Shown here piece by piece: positions 7,399 through 16,069 of a stretch of 64,000 bases of DNA. The stretch lies in NCBI RefSeq assembly GCF_003987065.1, contig NZ_PIPY01000003.1, positions 207,741 to 271,740 of the forward strand. Reading direction: 5' to 3'. This DNA comes from Pseudidiomarina insulisalsae. GTDB taxonomy: Bacteria; Pseudomonadota; Gammaproteobacteria; Enterobacterales; Alteromonadaceae. The translations under genes and the position numbers were made by a program. The notes under the pieces were generated by a model, which saw only the letters and a program-made list of their open reading frames with translations, did no database searches and was not told the origin of the DNA. Every line of letters starts with the position of its first letter. Positions within the stretch are counted from its first letter, which is position 1.

Positions 7399-9129
7399 AT
7401 GACAAACATGTTTAAACGTTCGCTAATTGCTATGGCACTTGCCGGCGTTAGCACAGGAGCGATGGCTGCAGACGTCACTCCTACTGGTACAACAACAGCG
7501 ACAAATGAATTCATGTTAACCATGGACCAGATTTTGTCGAAGAGCATCATTATTACGCTGAACGATGAGTACAGCGTAAATGATGAAATTTATCTTCGTT
7601 TTGAAGGTGACGCCTATGTTAGCGGTGCACCAAACTCGGTGGATATTGCTTTTGGTGAGCAATTCTGTGAGAACGCTATCTCTGGTATCACCTGCCCTGC
7701 CGGCTCAACTGCTCCACCCGCAAGTGCGTCGACCTCTCAGGACGATGTCAACAAGGGCATCAGCCTTGACTACAAAGGCATGATGAATGATCCAAACGGC
7801 GATACGGTATTAATTTACCGCGTTTCGCAAATCAACGGTGATAACAACGCTCAGACGAACGACACTACCTACGGTATTGACGTTGAATTCGGTCGTTTCA
7901 GCTTTGACGCGCCTACCGTCATTGTCCAAGACGGCGTTATCTTTGACACCTTCTCACGTCTGAACTCAGAACTGTGGCCAACAGTTGCCTTAGGCGACAA
8001 TATGTTCGACCACGACGTTGTGAGCTTACCAATGATTGCCGAAACTCAGTTGTTCGAAATGGAAGATCAGTTCGAAATCGAAGTGATTGAGCCATTCAAC
8101 GGCACGTTGAACGTATGGGATTATCGTCGTACGTTTACCGATCCAAGCTGTAACGACCCGCGCACTTGCGCCACGTGGACTGATGACGTCATCATTGAAA
8201 TCACCAACGCCGGTACGTGGGACTTCTACGTAGACGTTGACCCAGGCACCACAAATCAAGTGCAGTATCGTGTGACCAGCACCAATATGTTTGGCTGGAT
8301 CGAAAGTGCTGACCCAACTACTGGTGGTGAAGTGACAATCAATAGCGCATGTAGCTATATCACTCACACTGCTGACGAAATGTGGTTCAACTGCCCAGAC
8401 ACGTCAACACAGCTTGACTTCACTGTTGACCTGACCGGTGCACCTGATTCAGCTCAGAATCCGAAACAGGCCGGTGACTTCTCAGTAGAGGGTACTGTGT
8501 GGTGGTACAACTATCCTGCACTGTATGCAGATGGTGGTCCTAACCGCACGCCTGAAGATGGTGTACTGAATATACTTCCATTTGGTACCTCTGGAGTAGG
8601 TCCAGTGGATGCAGGTATGTGGGCAGTGAATGGTTCAATGACTCACATCCCGTATATGCCTTACTCAGCGCAGTCAACTCAGGGTGAAGTAACACCGATT
8701 GGACAAATCATCTATGTGACTAACATTACCCGTGACCCGGGTACAGATGACATTCTGATTGGTAATGACGGCAATGGCGATGACAGCGGTAACGGCGAAG
8801 GTCCAACTCCAGATAACTTAAACGTGAATCGTTTAATCTGGGTTGAAGGTATTGACGAAAACGGTAACACATTCGGTCCAACCGAGTTGCCAGTAACTGC
8901 CGATCCAGGTGTAACTGGTATTGCTGGTGATGTCCGCGACGTGCTGTTTAACGCTGGCCTGTTAACTAGTAGCAACAAAGTCTCACTGACAATTACCGTT
9001 GCTGACTATCCAACGAATATTCAGATTTACTCTGCATATAACGTGAATGGTTCAGACCGTGGTTGGGTACAAAACGATTCAATCCGTACTGATCTGGATC
9101 TGTATCGTTTCAACGAAATTCTTGACTAA
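7399..9129 (+). CDS. Large secreted acidic protein, candidate S-layer/surface protein and type II substrate
   Basis: A 576-residue protein. I use ATG 7399, six bases after GGAG, rather than the in-frame ATG 7381. The start MTNMFKRSLIAMALAG...AMA^AD is a Sec signal peptide of about 23 residues. The mature part is rich in Asp, Asn, Thr, Gly and aromatic beta-type strands, poor in Lys, and very acidic. Six cysteines form three close pairs, which suggests periplasmic disulphides before export. Near residue ~450 there is an Asp/Gly/Asn-rich linker (NDGNGDDSGNGEG) that could bind calcium. Codons are biased in the way of highly expressed genes. I see no enzyme motif. Its place right after gspD and its own terminator suggest a dedicated type II substrate. 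The Slr4 S-layer family of marine gammaproteobacteria is an obvious comparison, but I cannot test homology here. Confidence 0.6.
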   Translation: MTNMFKRSLIAMALAGVSTGAMAADVTPTGTTTATNEFMLTMDQILSKSIIITLNDEYSVNDEIYLRFEGDAYVSGAPNSVDIAFGEQFCENAISGITCPAGSTAPPASASTSQDDVNKGISLDYKGMMNDPNGDTVLIYRVSQINGDNNAQTNDTTYGIDVEFGRFSFDAPTVIVQDGVIFDTFSRLNSELWPTVALGDNMFDHDVVSLPMIAETQLFEMEDQFEIEVIEPFNGTLNVWDYRRTFTDPSCNDPRTCATWTDDVIIEITNAGTWDFYVDVDPGTTNQVQYRVTSTNMFGWIESADPTTGGEVTINSACSYITHTADEMWFNCPDTSTQLDFTVDLTGAPDSAQNPKQAGDFSVEGTVWWYNYPALYADGGPNRTPEDGVLNILPFGTSGVGPVDAGMWAVNGSMTHIPYMPYSAQSTQGEVTPIGQIIYVTNITRDPGTDDILIGNDGNGDDSGNGEGPTPDNLNVNRLIWVEGIDENGNTFGPTELPVTADPGVTGIAGDVRDVLFNAGLLTSSNKVSLTITVADYPTNIQIYSAYNVNGSDRGWVQNDSIRTDLDLYRFNEILD

Positions 9130-9172
9130 GACTAGTTGCGAAACTAGCAATAGTTAGAAAAATCGTTAAGAT

Positions 9173-9201
9173 AAAACGCTCCTTCGGGAGCGTTTTTTTT
9201 T
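9173..9201 (+). terminator. Strong intrinsic terminator after the secreted-protein gene
   Basis: A ten-base stem (AAAACGCTCC, 9173-9182, with GGAGCGTTTT) closes a TTCG tetraloop and runs into nine consecutive Ts. It lies 43 bases after the stop at 9129 and should isolate the secreted-protein transcript from the polysaccharide genes that follow. Confidence 0.93.
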
Positions 9202-9280
9202 GATTTTTGGCTCTCGTAAATTGAAACTACGCTGGCTACTTTTATCACTGCTTTCTAAGCGAAACTTCGAAGAAAACTTA

Positions 9281-10591
9281 ATGCAACGTAACGTAGTGAC
9301 ACACTCGACTTGGATGATTGCCGAAAAGGCCCTCAGTATCGGAGTCAATCTGCTTGTAACCATAGGTCTTGCCCGTTGGTTAGGGCCAGAAACTTACGGG
9401 CAGCTAAGCTATATCATTGCTTTTGTAGCTTTGCTCGCACCTATATCAGCCTTGGGTTTGCATAGTATTATCATCCGAGAGTTAGGTGAAGCATTAGCTA
9501 CCGAAAGCAAAGTTCTTACTACAGGATTGGTGCTGCGACTTGCCGGTGGTTTGTTTAGTTTCGTCGTAGTTTTGTTGGTGACAGGTGTGGTTGAACTGAG
9601 TGGCAGCGAACGCTTTAGTTTGATACTTATTGCCCTGGCCAGTTCTTTGCACGCCTTTCAAGTTCTTGATTATTACTTTCAGGCAAAAAATCAAGCACAG
9701 CCTCTCGTTATGATGCGTACATTCGTCGTGTTAAGCGGAGGAGCCATGAAACTAGCCATAGCCAACTATTTTCCTAGCTTGGAACTAATTGCTGCGGCCT
9801 TCGCATATGATTATATTGCCTATGCCTTCGGTTATTGGTTTATCTATCATAAATGTGGCTTTGGGTTGAGCTTGAAATCAGCAGATGCGATTTATGCAAA
9901 AGGGTTACTTAAGCAATCAAGTTGGCTAATTCTTTCCGGAATTGCGGCAATAATTTATTTAAAAATCGATCAAGTAATGCTGGGTATATGGGGTGAACGA
10001 CAGGACGTTGGTATTTACGCTGTAGCCGCAAGGTTATCTGAAGCTTGGTATATATTTGCAACAGTCATAGCAACAGCATACTTCAGCCAATTAGTTTCAG
10101 GAAGAAAGAGTAGCCGCAGTCTGTATTATGTTAGGTTACAGCGCGTGACCGATTTATTAGTCATTTTTGCGATTGCCATTGCGTTGACGGTGAGCGCCGT
10201 AGCCGGCTGGCTTGTTCCTTGGTTATTTGGAGCCGAATATGAAGAAGCTGTGCCTATTTTACGTATTCACATTTGGGCTTCAGTTTTTGTTTTTATGCGC
10301 GCGGTCGCTAGCAAATGGCTCATAGCTGAGCGACTACTTAAATTTTCCCTGCTCAGTCATCTTGGTGGAGCTGTGATAAACGTTGTATTAAATGCGGTAT
10401 TAATTCCTCACTGGGGAGGTATAGGTGCGGCGGTGGCAACGGTAGTGGCTTATGCTGTAGCTGGCTTTGTGATGTTCTCCACAAGTCGCTCGACACAACC
10501 CATGGCGGCCATTATGTTAAAATCTCTCGTCCTCCCTCTTTCCCTTGGCTATCGTTACTGGCCAAAAAAGTATAAACTTAATCAAAATTAG
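9281..10591 (+). CDS. Wzx-type polysaccharide flippase
   Basis: About 436 residues from ATG 9281; an upstream TTG frame would start inside the terminator. Roughly a dozen hydrophobic helices run through the whole length, and the start MQRNVVTHSTWMIAEKALSI followed by GLARWLGPETYGQLSY is typical of the PST/MATE-like O-unit flippases, which move undecaprenyl-linked repeat units across the inner membrane. A late conserved stretch (PHWGGIGAAVATVVAYAVAG) also fits Wzx proteins. It is the first gene of the polysaccharide region. Substrate cannot be read from sequence. Two further Wzx-like proteins occur in the window. Confidence 0.85.
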   Translation: MQRNVVTHSTWMIAEKALSIGVNLLVTIGLARWLGPETYGQLSYIIAFVALLAPISALGLHSIIIRELGEALATESKVLTTGLVLRLAGGLFSFVVVLLVTGVVELSGSERFSLILIALASSLHAFQVLDYYFQAKNQAQPLVMMRTFVVLSGGAMKLAIANYFPSLELIAAAFAYDYIAYAFGYWFIYHKCGFGLSLKSADAIYAKGLLKQSSWLILSGIAAIIYLKIDQVMLGIWGERQDVGIYAVAARLSEAWYIFATVIATAYFSQLVSGRKSSRSLYYVRLQRVTDLLVIFAIAIALTVSAVAGWLVPWLFGAEYEEAVPILRIHIWASVFVFMRAVASKWLIAERLLKFSLLSHLGGAVINVVLNAVLIPHWGGIGAAVATVVAYAVAGFVMFSTSRSTQPMAAIMLKSLVLPLSLGYRYWPKKYKLNQN

Positions 10592-10609
10592 ACTAACGAA
10601 AAATTTCGC

Positions 10610-11713
10610 ATGGCGACGCTACGTAAAATTGCAAAGGCTATTATCCCCCGACTTTTGATTCAAAAGATACGAGCTTTAAATGATGCGTTGCATAGACGTT
10701 TGATTTATCTGTTTGCACCGTCACGGTGGACAGCTTCGCTATATTATTGTTTGTTCAGTACGCGGTTTGGGCGCGAACATCAGGCTCTGTTGCAAGGCCG
10801 GATTCGCTATTTGGAATCTTTGAAAGCTGAACCAGATAAGCGAATGAAAAGCCGAGTTCTATTACGGAGAAATATCCACAGACTCGAGAAAGGACTTATT
10901 ATGCAGCCCCGCAGAAGCAGCTTCGCATCAGCTTACATTGCAGAAACGCTAGCTCAGTTCCAATTTGCAGTTGCAAATCCAGAACAAGACCAAGACGAGT
11001 TGCAGTGGGCGCATGACGTTTTAGATGCCTACTTTTCTGTAGTAAAAGACACTCCCACCATAGCAAAAGCCCGCAAACAGTGGGAAACTAGTGTGGGTCG
11101 CGGTAGCTCATCAAATAAAAAACCATACCAGTACAAAGAACTGCCCCGAAGTACGATTACCAGGGAGGAGCTGAAGTGTTTGTTTACCCAGCGTCGTTCG
11201 GTACGTTGGTTTGATTCAAATCGCAAAGTATCTGGTGATGTTATTGAAAAAGCTGTAGAACTTTCATCACTCGCTCCATCCGCATGTAACCGCCTGCCCT
11301 ATTCATATTATTACCTTGATACGCCGAAGCGGGCACAAGAAATTGCAGCTCTTGCAGGAGGAACTGTTGGATTCTCTCAGAATATTCAACACCTCATAGT
11401 GGTGGTTGGAGATCTTAGCTGTTATCCGTTAGAGCGAGATAGACATTGCATTTATATTGATGCGAGTTTAGCAACGATGCAGCTAATGTTGGCATTTGAA
11501 ACTATGGGAGTCTCCACTTGCCCAATAAATTGGCCTGATGACGAAGGCCGCGAACAGTTAATGGCCGAACGACTTGGACTTGAGAAATTTCAGCGTCCCG
11601 TGATGCTTCTCGCTTTTGGTTATGCTGATCCACAGGGGGGCATTCCTTATTCGGCAAAAAAATCCGCGAACCTGCTGTTAGTAAAGGATTCAGAGTACAG
11701 TGCCCATAGTTAG
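10610..11713 (+). CDS. Nitroreductase-family protein of a polysaccharide cluster
   Basis: A 367-residue protein. The first ~170 residues are a basic and helical extension (KSRVLLRRNIHRLEKGLIMQ) seen with nitroreductase-like proteins in exopolysaccharide loci. The rest is a nitroreductase fold with the flavin-binding start QRRSVRWFD (~200) and the SLAPSACNRLP segment (~225), then MQLMLAFETMGVSTCPINWP. These proteins bind FMN and use NAD(P)H, but the substrate in polysaccharide clusters is not established. It lies 18 bases after the flippase, and the next gene starts inside its 3' end. I infer a role in making or modifying a sugar or its substituent. Confidence 0.75.
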   Translation: MATLRKIAKAIIPRLLIQKIRALNDALHRRLIYLFAPSRWTASLYYCLFSTRFGREHQALLQGRIRYLESLKAEPDKRMKSRVLLRRNIHRLEKGLIMQPRRSSFASAYIAETLAQFQFAVANPEQDQDELQWAHDVLDAYFSVVKDTPTIAKARKQWETSVGRGSSSNKKPYQYKELPRSTITREELKCLFTQRRSVRWFDSNRKVSGDVIEKAVELSSLAPSACNRLPYSYYYLDTPKRAQEIAALAGGTVGFSQNIQHLIVVVGDLSCYPLERDRHCIYIDASLATMQLMLAFETMGVSTCPINWPDDEGREQLMAERLGLEKFQRPVMLLAFGYADPQGGIPYSAKKSANLLLVKDSEYSAHS

Positions 11714-12482
11714 TATATACCTACCTACTAAAAACCGACTTGAACTGCTGAAGCGTGCTATTGCCTCGGTGTTGGCACAGACAGAAACAAACTGGGAACT
11801 CATTGTTGTCGATGATGGCTCCACGGATGCGACTCCGGCCTATTTGCAAGAACTGGCACAAGCAGATAAGCGTGTACGTTATATTCGACATGAGTATAGT
11901 GTGGGTGCCCCGGCGAGTCGCAATGAAGCTATTTCTGCTGCCCACGCCGAGTTGGTGACAGGTCTTGACGATGATGATGAATTTGTCCAGCAGCGACTAG
12001 GGCTTCTTCTTGAAAACTACGACCCGAACTACGCTTTTATTTGCGCTGCAAGCTTCTGGATTAGCGATAGCGGTGAAAAAGTTTTGTGGGATGCAGAAAA
12101 AGAATTAACGCTGTCTGATATGATGCGAGAAAACCAGGCTAGTAATCAGGTACTGGTCAGCAAAGAAAAACTGCTCACCATCGGTGGTTTCGACACTGAC
12201 TTTCAGGCGCTACAGGACTACGACTGCTGGGTACGGCTCATTGAAGCCTTTGGTCCAGCGAAACGTATCGCCACACCGTTAATGAAAGTAAATGTGGGTC
12301 ACGGACTCACGCGTATTACCGATGATCAAAAAGCAGTCGAAGGTTACCAGTGCTTTTATCAGCGCCACAAAAATAAAATGAGCGCCCGCCAGCGACTACG
12401 ATTTCAGCTGCGTATAAAAGAGAAAAAATCGCTGTCGCAGGCGAGTAAGCTTCTGTTTCGTGGGCTCACACGTCTCATTTAG
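11700..12482 (+). CDS. GT2-family glycosyltransferase
   Basis: A 260-residue protein read from GTG 11700 inside the end of the nitroreductase gene. It has the GT-A fold pattern of family 2: VSIYLPTKNRLELLKRAIAS at the N-terminus, ELIVVDDGSTDATP (nucleotide-binding Asp), then TGLDDDDEF, the metal-binding DXD-type motif near residue ~92, and LQDYDCWVRL later, the usual acidic region near the catalytic base. It probably adds one sugar to a lipid-linked repeat unit at the cytoplasmic face of the inner membrane. Donor and acceptor are unknown. Its end overlaps by eight bases the end of the reverse-strand gene that follows. Confidence 0.88.
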   Translation: MPIVSIYLPTKNRLELLKRAIASVLAQTETNWELIVVDDGSTDATPAYLQELAQADKRVRYIRHEYSVGAPASRNEAISAAHAELVTGLDDDDEFVQQRLGLLLENYDPNYAFICAASFWISDSGEKVLWDAEKELTLSDMMRENQASNQVLVSKEKLLTIGGFDTDFQALQDYDCWVRLIEAFGPAKRIATPLMKVNVGHGLTRITDDQKAVEGYQCFYQRHKNKMSARQRLRFQLRIKEKKSLSQASKLLFRGLTRLI

Positions 12483-13701
12483 GTTGCTTTGCAATAGCCT
12501 TAAGGTCTTCGGCGAGCTTGCGCCATGAGAAGGTTTGTTCAGCATGCTGGCGGTTCGCTGTTGCACACGCGATATAATTCTGCGCGGACATTGCAGCATG
12601 ATGCTCCATAGCGCGGGCCAATGGTTGTGGATCGGGGTGTTTGACAAATGTGCAATGCGCATCGGTCATTAAGTCGCGGCTGGCAGTATTAACGCCTGAG
12701 GCTTTGCCGGGCTCAAATGCAATGATCGGTAGACCACTGGCAAGCGCCTCCAGTACGGTTTGACCTAAGGGCTCATATAACGACGAGAGAATATAAGTGT
12801 CAGCCAGGCGGTAGTAACGTTCGGTTTCACTAGTGGCGCCGATAAACTTCACCCGCTCAGACACCTGCAAACGAGACGCCAGTGATTTGAGTATTGGCAT
12901 GTCGACACCATCGCCAAGAATCCAAAGCTCGGCATCAGCAGGTCCTTCGGCAAGCGCTGCAATCGCCAGGTGGAAGCCCTTCACCCCGACGCAGCGGCCG
13001 ACACACAAAAAGACATGGTGCTCTGCGTTTCGGCTCAGGCCCTGAGCTACGCGCTGACGGCGTTTTTCTGCAGGATCTACAGGCGAAAAGCGCTCTAAAT
13101 CGACACCCGGCTTGGTCAGGTGTATGTCGCGTTTGAAGCCAAGCTGGCGTAACTGTTCAACCATGTTATGGCTGAATACAGCGACATGACTCGCACGTTT
13201 AAGCGCAGCAAGTTGCAACAAATGATGATAATACCAGCGCAGCCGGTACTTAATACCGGCACTTTGTTGGTACTTGGGCGCATTCTGAAATTTAATAACA
13301 CCGGGAACCAGATAAACCGTGGGTTGCACGCCTGCCAGTGAAGCTAACAGCTGATTGTAATGGTAGCGGCAAACCATAAAAGCGCCGGGATGCTTTTTAT
13401 GGTAATTGCGATAAAGCTTGAAGGCATTATAAGCGGAGCGCACAACACTGGGCATTAAGCCTTTGCCGCGTGCTTCGTAACGACTCACATCCACGCCGCG
13501 CACCCGTTCCTGTGCGTCCAGTGCGGTCTGATTGCCTGAGGGAATGTCAGAGGTGAGAACTTCTGGTTGATAACCAAGCTCTTCGTACGCTTTGGCAAGA
13601 TAAAGAAGTGAATTTTCAACCCCACCAATATGCGGGAAAAATAAATTACTTGTTAATGCCACGGGAGACCGTTCTTGCTCTGCTTGCTTTAGGCTACTCA
13701 T
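12475..13701 (-). CDS. GT4-family glycosyltransferase
   Basis: About 408 residues from ATG 13701, preceded by AAGGGA as ribosome-binding site; an in-frame start 23 codons upstream is less likely. It shows the GT-B fold of family 4: an N-terminal Gly-rich loop FFPHIGGVENSLLYLAKAYE (~20) that binds the acceptor or donor, a C-terminal domain with VGRCVGVKGFHLAI and the E-x7-E motif around SLYEPLGQTVLEALASGLP (~320). The gene is alone on the reverse strand, convergent with the GT2 gene and divergent from wzz. It probably adds a sugar during repeat-unit assembly. Donor unknown. Confidence 0.88.
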   Translation of the reverse strand: MSSLKQAEQERSPVALTSNLFFPHIGGVENSLLYLAKAYEELGYQPEVLTSDIPSGNQTALDAQERVRGVDVSRYEARGKGLMPSVVRSAYNAFKLYRNYHKKHPGAFMVCRYHYNQLLASLAGVQPTVYLVPGVIKFQNAPKYQQSAGIKYRLRWYYHHLLQLAALKRASHVAVFSHNMVEQLRQLGFKRDIHLTKPGVDLERFSPVDPAEKRRQRVAQGLSRNAEHHVFLCVGRCVGVKGFHLAIAALAEGPADAELWILGDGVDMPILKSLASRLQVSERVKFIGATSETERYYRLADTYILSSLYEPLGQTVLEALASGLPIIAFEPGKASGVNTASRDLMTDAHCTFVKHPDPQPLARAMEHHAAMSAQNYIACATANRQHAEQTFSWRKLAEDLKAIAKQPK

Positions 13702-13796
13702 ACAATCCCTTGTTTTGATCAGAGGTGGTTGTTTCTTTAGCGCGAGGCCTAGTTTACTATGAACTGGCAAGTGAATGAACTAGCAGCCCGCAACTA

Positions 13797-13826
13797 GTGA
13801 ACTGTGCTCTATGTTCGGGCTATACT
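13797..13826 (+). promoter_or_regulatory. Possible promoter of the wzz-wzy operon
   Basis: TATACT (13821-13826) is a good -10 hexamer, with TGAAAC (13797-13802) upstream at 18 bases as a poor -35. It is correctly placed before wzz at 13858 in the divergent gap with the GT4 gene. Weak evidence from hexamers only. Confidence 0.35.
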
Positions 13827-13857
13827 AGCGCGCATGAAATCCGATTGAACGACAAAA

Positions 13858-14775
13858 GTGAAAATAATGAAAACAGCACAACGCCCTGATGATGTAATTC
13901 ACTTAAGCAAATTTTTCGCCCTGCTATGGCAGCGAAAGTTTTTGATTGTGTTAACCGCATTCATCGTCGGTGGTGCGGCCTATGCCTACTCTCTGACGCT
14001 GCCGAACATTTACCGGACCGAAGTTATTACGATAGTGCCAAACTCACAAAGTGGCCCCTCGTTGCCGAACATGGGCGGCTCGCTAGGCGGACTGATGGGA
14101 CTGGCGAACCTTGGCGGTGGCGACTCGGCGAAACTACGTCTTGAACAAGTGGAAGAGCTGATTAAGTCGCGTGCCTTCTTACACAATTTTATCGAAAAAT
14201 ATCAACTTAAAGCTGATCTTTATGCCGCGATTGACTGGCAAGAAGAGAGCAACACCATTGTTTATGATACCGAGCTTTATAACCCAGAGACTCAAACCTG
14301 GGTGGTACGTGAGCCAACCCCGTGGCAGTTATATGGCCGTTTTCTGGAAGCCATGAAGGTTACGATATTATTTAATAAAAATATGCTGAAGTTAAATATT
14401 GACCATGTCTCTCCGCATGTTGCGCAGAACTGGGCAACATGGCTCATTGATGAACTTAATACTTTCTATAAATTACGCAGCGCAGAAGAAGCTAAAGAAA
14501 GCATTCGTTATCTGGAAAATGCGGTAACGGAAACCGAATTTATTTTCTTGCGTGATGTGTTCTCAACACTTCTGGAAGAACAAATTAAAAAAGATATGCT
14601 CGTAGAAGTGAAAGCGGAGTACGCGTTTGAAACGTTGGCCCCCGCTGTCCTTCCTGAAAGTAAAAGCCATCCGAAGCGCACAGTTATTGGCATTTTAGGT
14701 GTCATTATCGGTGGTCTGCTGGGAATAATTCTGGCCTCAGTACTGGGTTTACGTGACCGCCTGAAACGCGACTAA
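13858..14775 (+). CDS. wzz: Wzz-type polysaccharide chain-length regulator
   Basis: A 305-residue protein from GTG 13858 (ATG 13867 is also possible). The topology is that of Wzz co-polymerases: a helix at ~29-48 (KFLIVLTAFIVGGAAYAYSL), a periplasmic region with a Gly/Leu-rich stretch (LGGLMGLANLGGG) and coiled-coil helices, then a second helix near the C-terminus (TVIGILGVIIGGLLGIILAS). The short basic end LRDRLKRD follows. There is no kinase domain. It sets modal chain length together with the Wzy polymerase encoded next door. The Wzy start is four bases past its stop. In V. cholerae O139 the similar OtnB works with OtnA, whose likely counterpart lies at 25763. Confidence 0.88.
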   Translation: MKIMKTAQRPDDVIHLSKFFALLWQRKFLIVLTAFIVGGAAYAYSLTLPNIYRTEVITIVPNSQSGPSLPNMGGSLGGLMGLANLGGGDSAKLRLEQVEELIKSRAFLHNFIEKYQLKADLYAAIDWQEESNTIVYDTELYNPETQTWVVREPTPWQLYGRFLEAMKVTILFNKNMLKLNIDHVSPHVAQNWATWLIDELNTFYKLRSAEEAKESIRYLENAVTETEFIFLRDVFSTLLEEQIKKDMLVEVKAEYAFETLAPAVLPESKSHPKRTVIGILGVIIGGLLGIILASVLGLRDRLKRD

Positions 14776-14779
14776 CTTT

Positions 14780-16069
14780 ATGCAGTTTTTGCTTCAGACC
14801 ATAGCAAATCACGAGCGATTAATTTCGTTCAACTTAAGCCATCTCACGCTATTTGCTATGGCATTTTTATTATGGGTCGACACTCTTACTGGCATGAGTG
14901 TTTACTATGGCGTTGGTATTGGCTCCATATCCATGCTGTACAAGCTAATGATCATCGGGCTTGTTTTTGTGATCATTGGCAGTCATTCTCCGCGTCTGCT
15001 GGCGCTGTTTTTGTTTGGCTTCATTATTCTCCTCATTGGCCCGAGCCAGTCATTTCTGACGTTTGGTGAGTCCAAGTACTACTTTGATGATATTAGCTAC
15101 GCACTTAAGTTACTTACACCGGTACTTATTTTTAGCTTTATGTTCATCATCAAGCGCAGTTATCCTGAACTTATCAATTATTGGTTGCCGGTCATACTTT
15201 TTAGTAATTTTGCTGCGGTGATCTTTAATCTCGTGTTGGGAAAGCTTGGCTTTGGCTGGCCTTCTTATAGCGGAACCGCAGGACAACCCGGAATCGGCGT
15301 AAACGGGTTTTACGTCGCAGGTAATGAGCTCAGTGCCTGCTTCGTTTTGTTATATGGTTTTGTTTTGCATCATGTCTGGCTGCATAGATCCAAATGGAGT
15401 TATGTAATGGTTGCCCTCAGCGCGCTTTACTTCGGTGCTGCAATTGCGACCAAGACAGCCATGCTTGCCTCCTTGTTGCTGGTTTTTCTGGTGCCGTTAA
15501 TTAACGAGCGCGAACACCTGTTTAAATTTACAAAGTTAAAGCTCGCTCTACTGGGCCCGTTTCTGATAGTTACTTTTGGCGTGGTATTGTTCATTGAAGC
15601 GGTACTCACCAGCATCGGCTTATGGGAAAAGTTTACCTGGATTATTGCCGAGAAAGGTGTGTTAACGCTTATTGTGTCAGGACGTGATGAAAAGGCTTCA
15701 CAACTTTTGGCGTATTTTGAGCAGTATGCTTCGGTTTGGGATTACTTATGGGGTATCGGTGCTTCAGGTATTACTCACTTTGAACCCATTTTCTACGGCG
15801 CTGAAGTTGACCCTGTCGATATTTTTATCTGGTTCGGTTTTACCGGTGTGTTAATTGTTCTGGCGGGTATCGTAGTTATGAATTACCTTGCAGTTCGAGC
15901 TATTCGTAGTCCAGCATTTTATCCCCCGATTATTGTTCTTGTGAATCTGATTTTATTACTCTTAAGTCTGATAAGCGGTCACATCTGGGCGTCCGGAATG
16001 TTAGGTATTCTGTGGGGTGCTTTTAACGGACTTATTTTCGTACAAAATGAGAGAGTGGAGGCTGCGTGA
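14780..16069 (+). CDS. Wzy-like O-antigen/polysaccharide polymerase
   Basis: A 429-residue integral membrane protein with about a dozen hydrophobic helices and a large periplasmic loop in the second half (~285-345, with IVSGRDEKASQLLAYFEQY), the O-antigen ligase/polymerase-like pattern. No sequence motif makes it certain, since Wzy proteins share little identity. The place between Wzz and acyltransferase genes supports Wzy, which joins lipid-linked units at the periplasmic face. It could also be an O-antigen ligase-like protein. It is not obviously the WzyE of enterobacterial common antigen. The next gene starts within its stop codon region. Confidence 0.7.
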   Translation: MQFLLQTIANHERLISFNLSHLTLFAMAFLLWVDTLTGMSVYYGVGIGSISMLYKLMIIGLVFVIIGSHSPRLLALFLFGFIILLIGPSQSFLTFGESKYYFDDISYALKLLTPVLIFSFMFIIKRSYPELINYWLPVILFSNFAAVIFNLVLGKLGFGWPSYSGTAGQPGIGVNGFYVAGNELSACFVLLYGFVLHHVWLHRSKWSYVMVALSALYFGAAIATKTAMLASLLLVFLVPLINEREHLFKFTKLKLALLGPFLIVTFGVVLFIEAVLTSIGLWEKFTWIIAEKGVLTLIVSGRDEKASQLLAYFEQYASVWDYLWGIGASGITHFEPIFYGAEVDPVDIFIWFGFTGVLIVLAGIVVMNYLAVRAIRSPAFYPPIIVLVNLILLLLSLISGHIWASGMLGILWGAFNGLIFVQNERVEAA

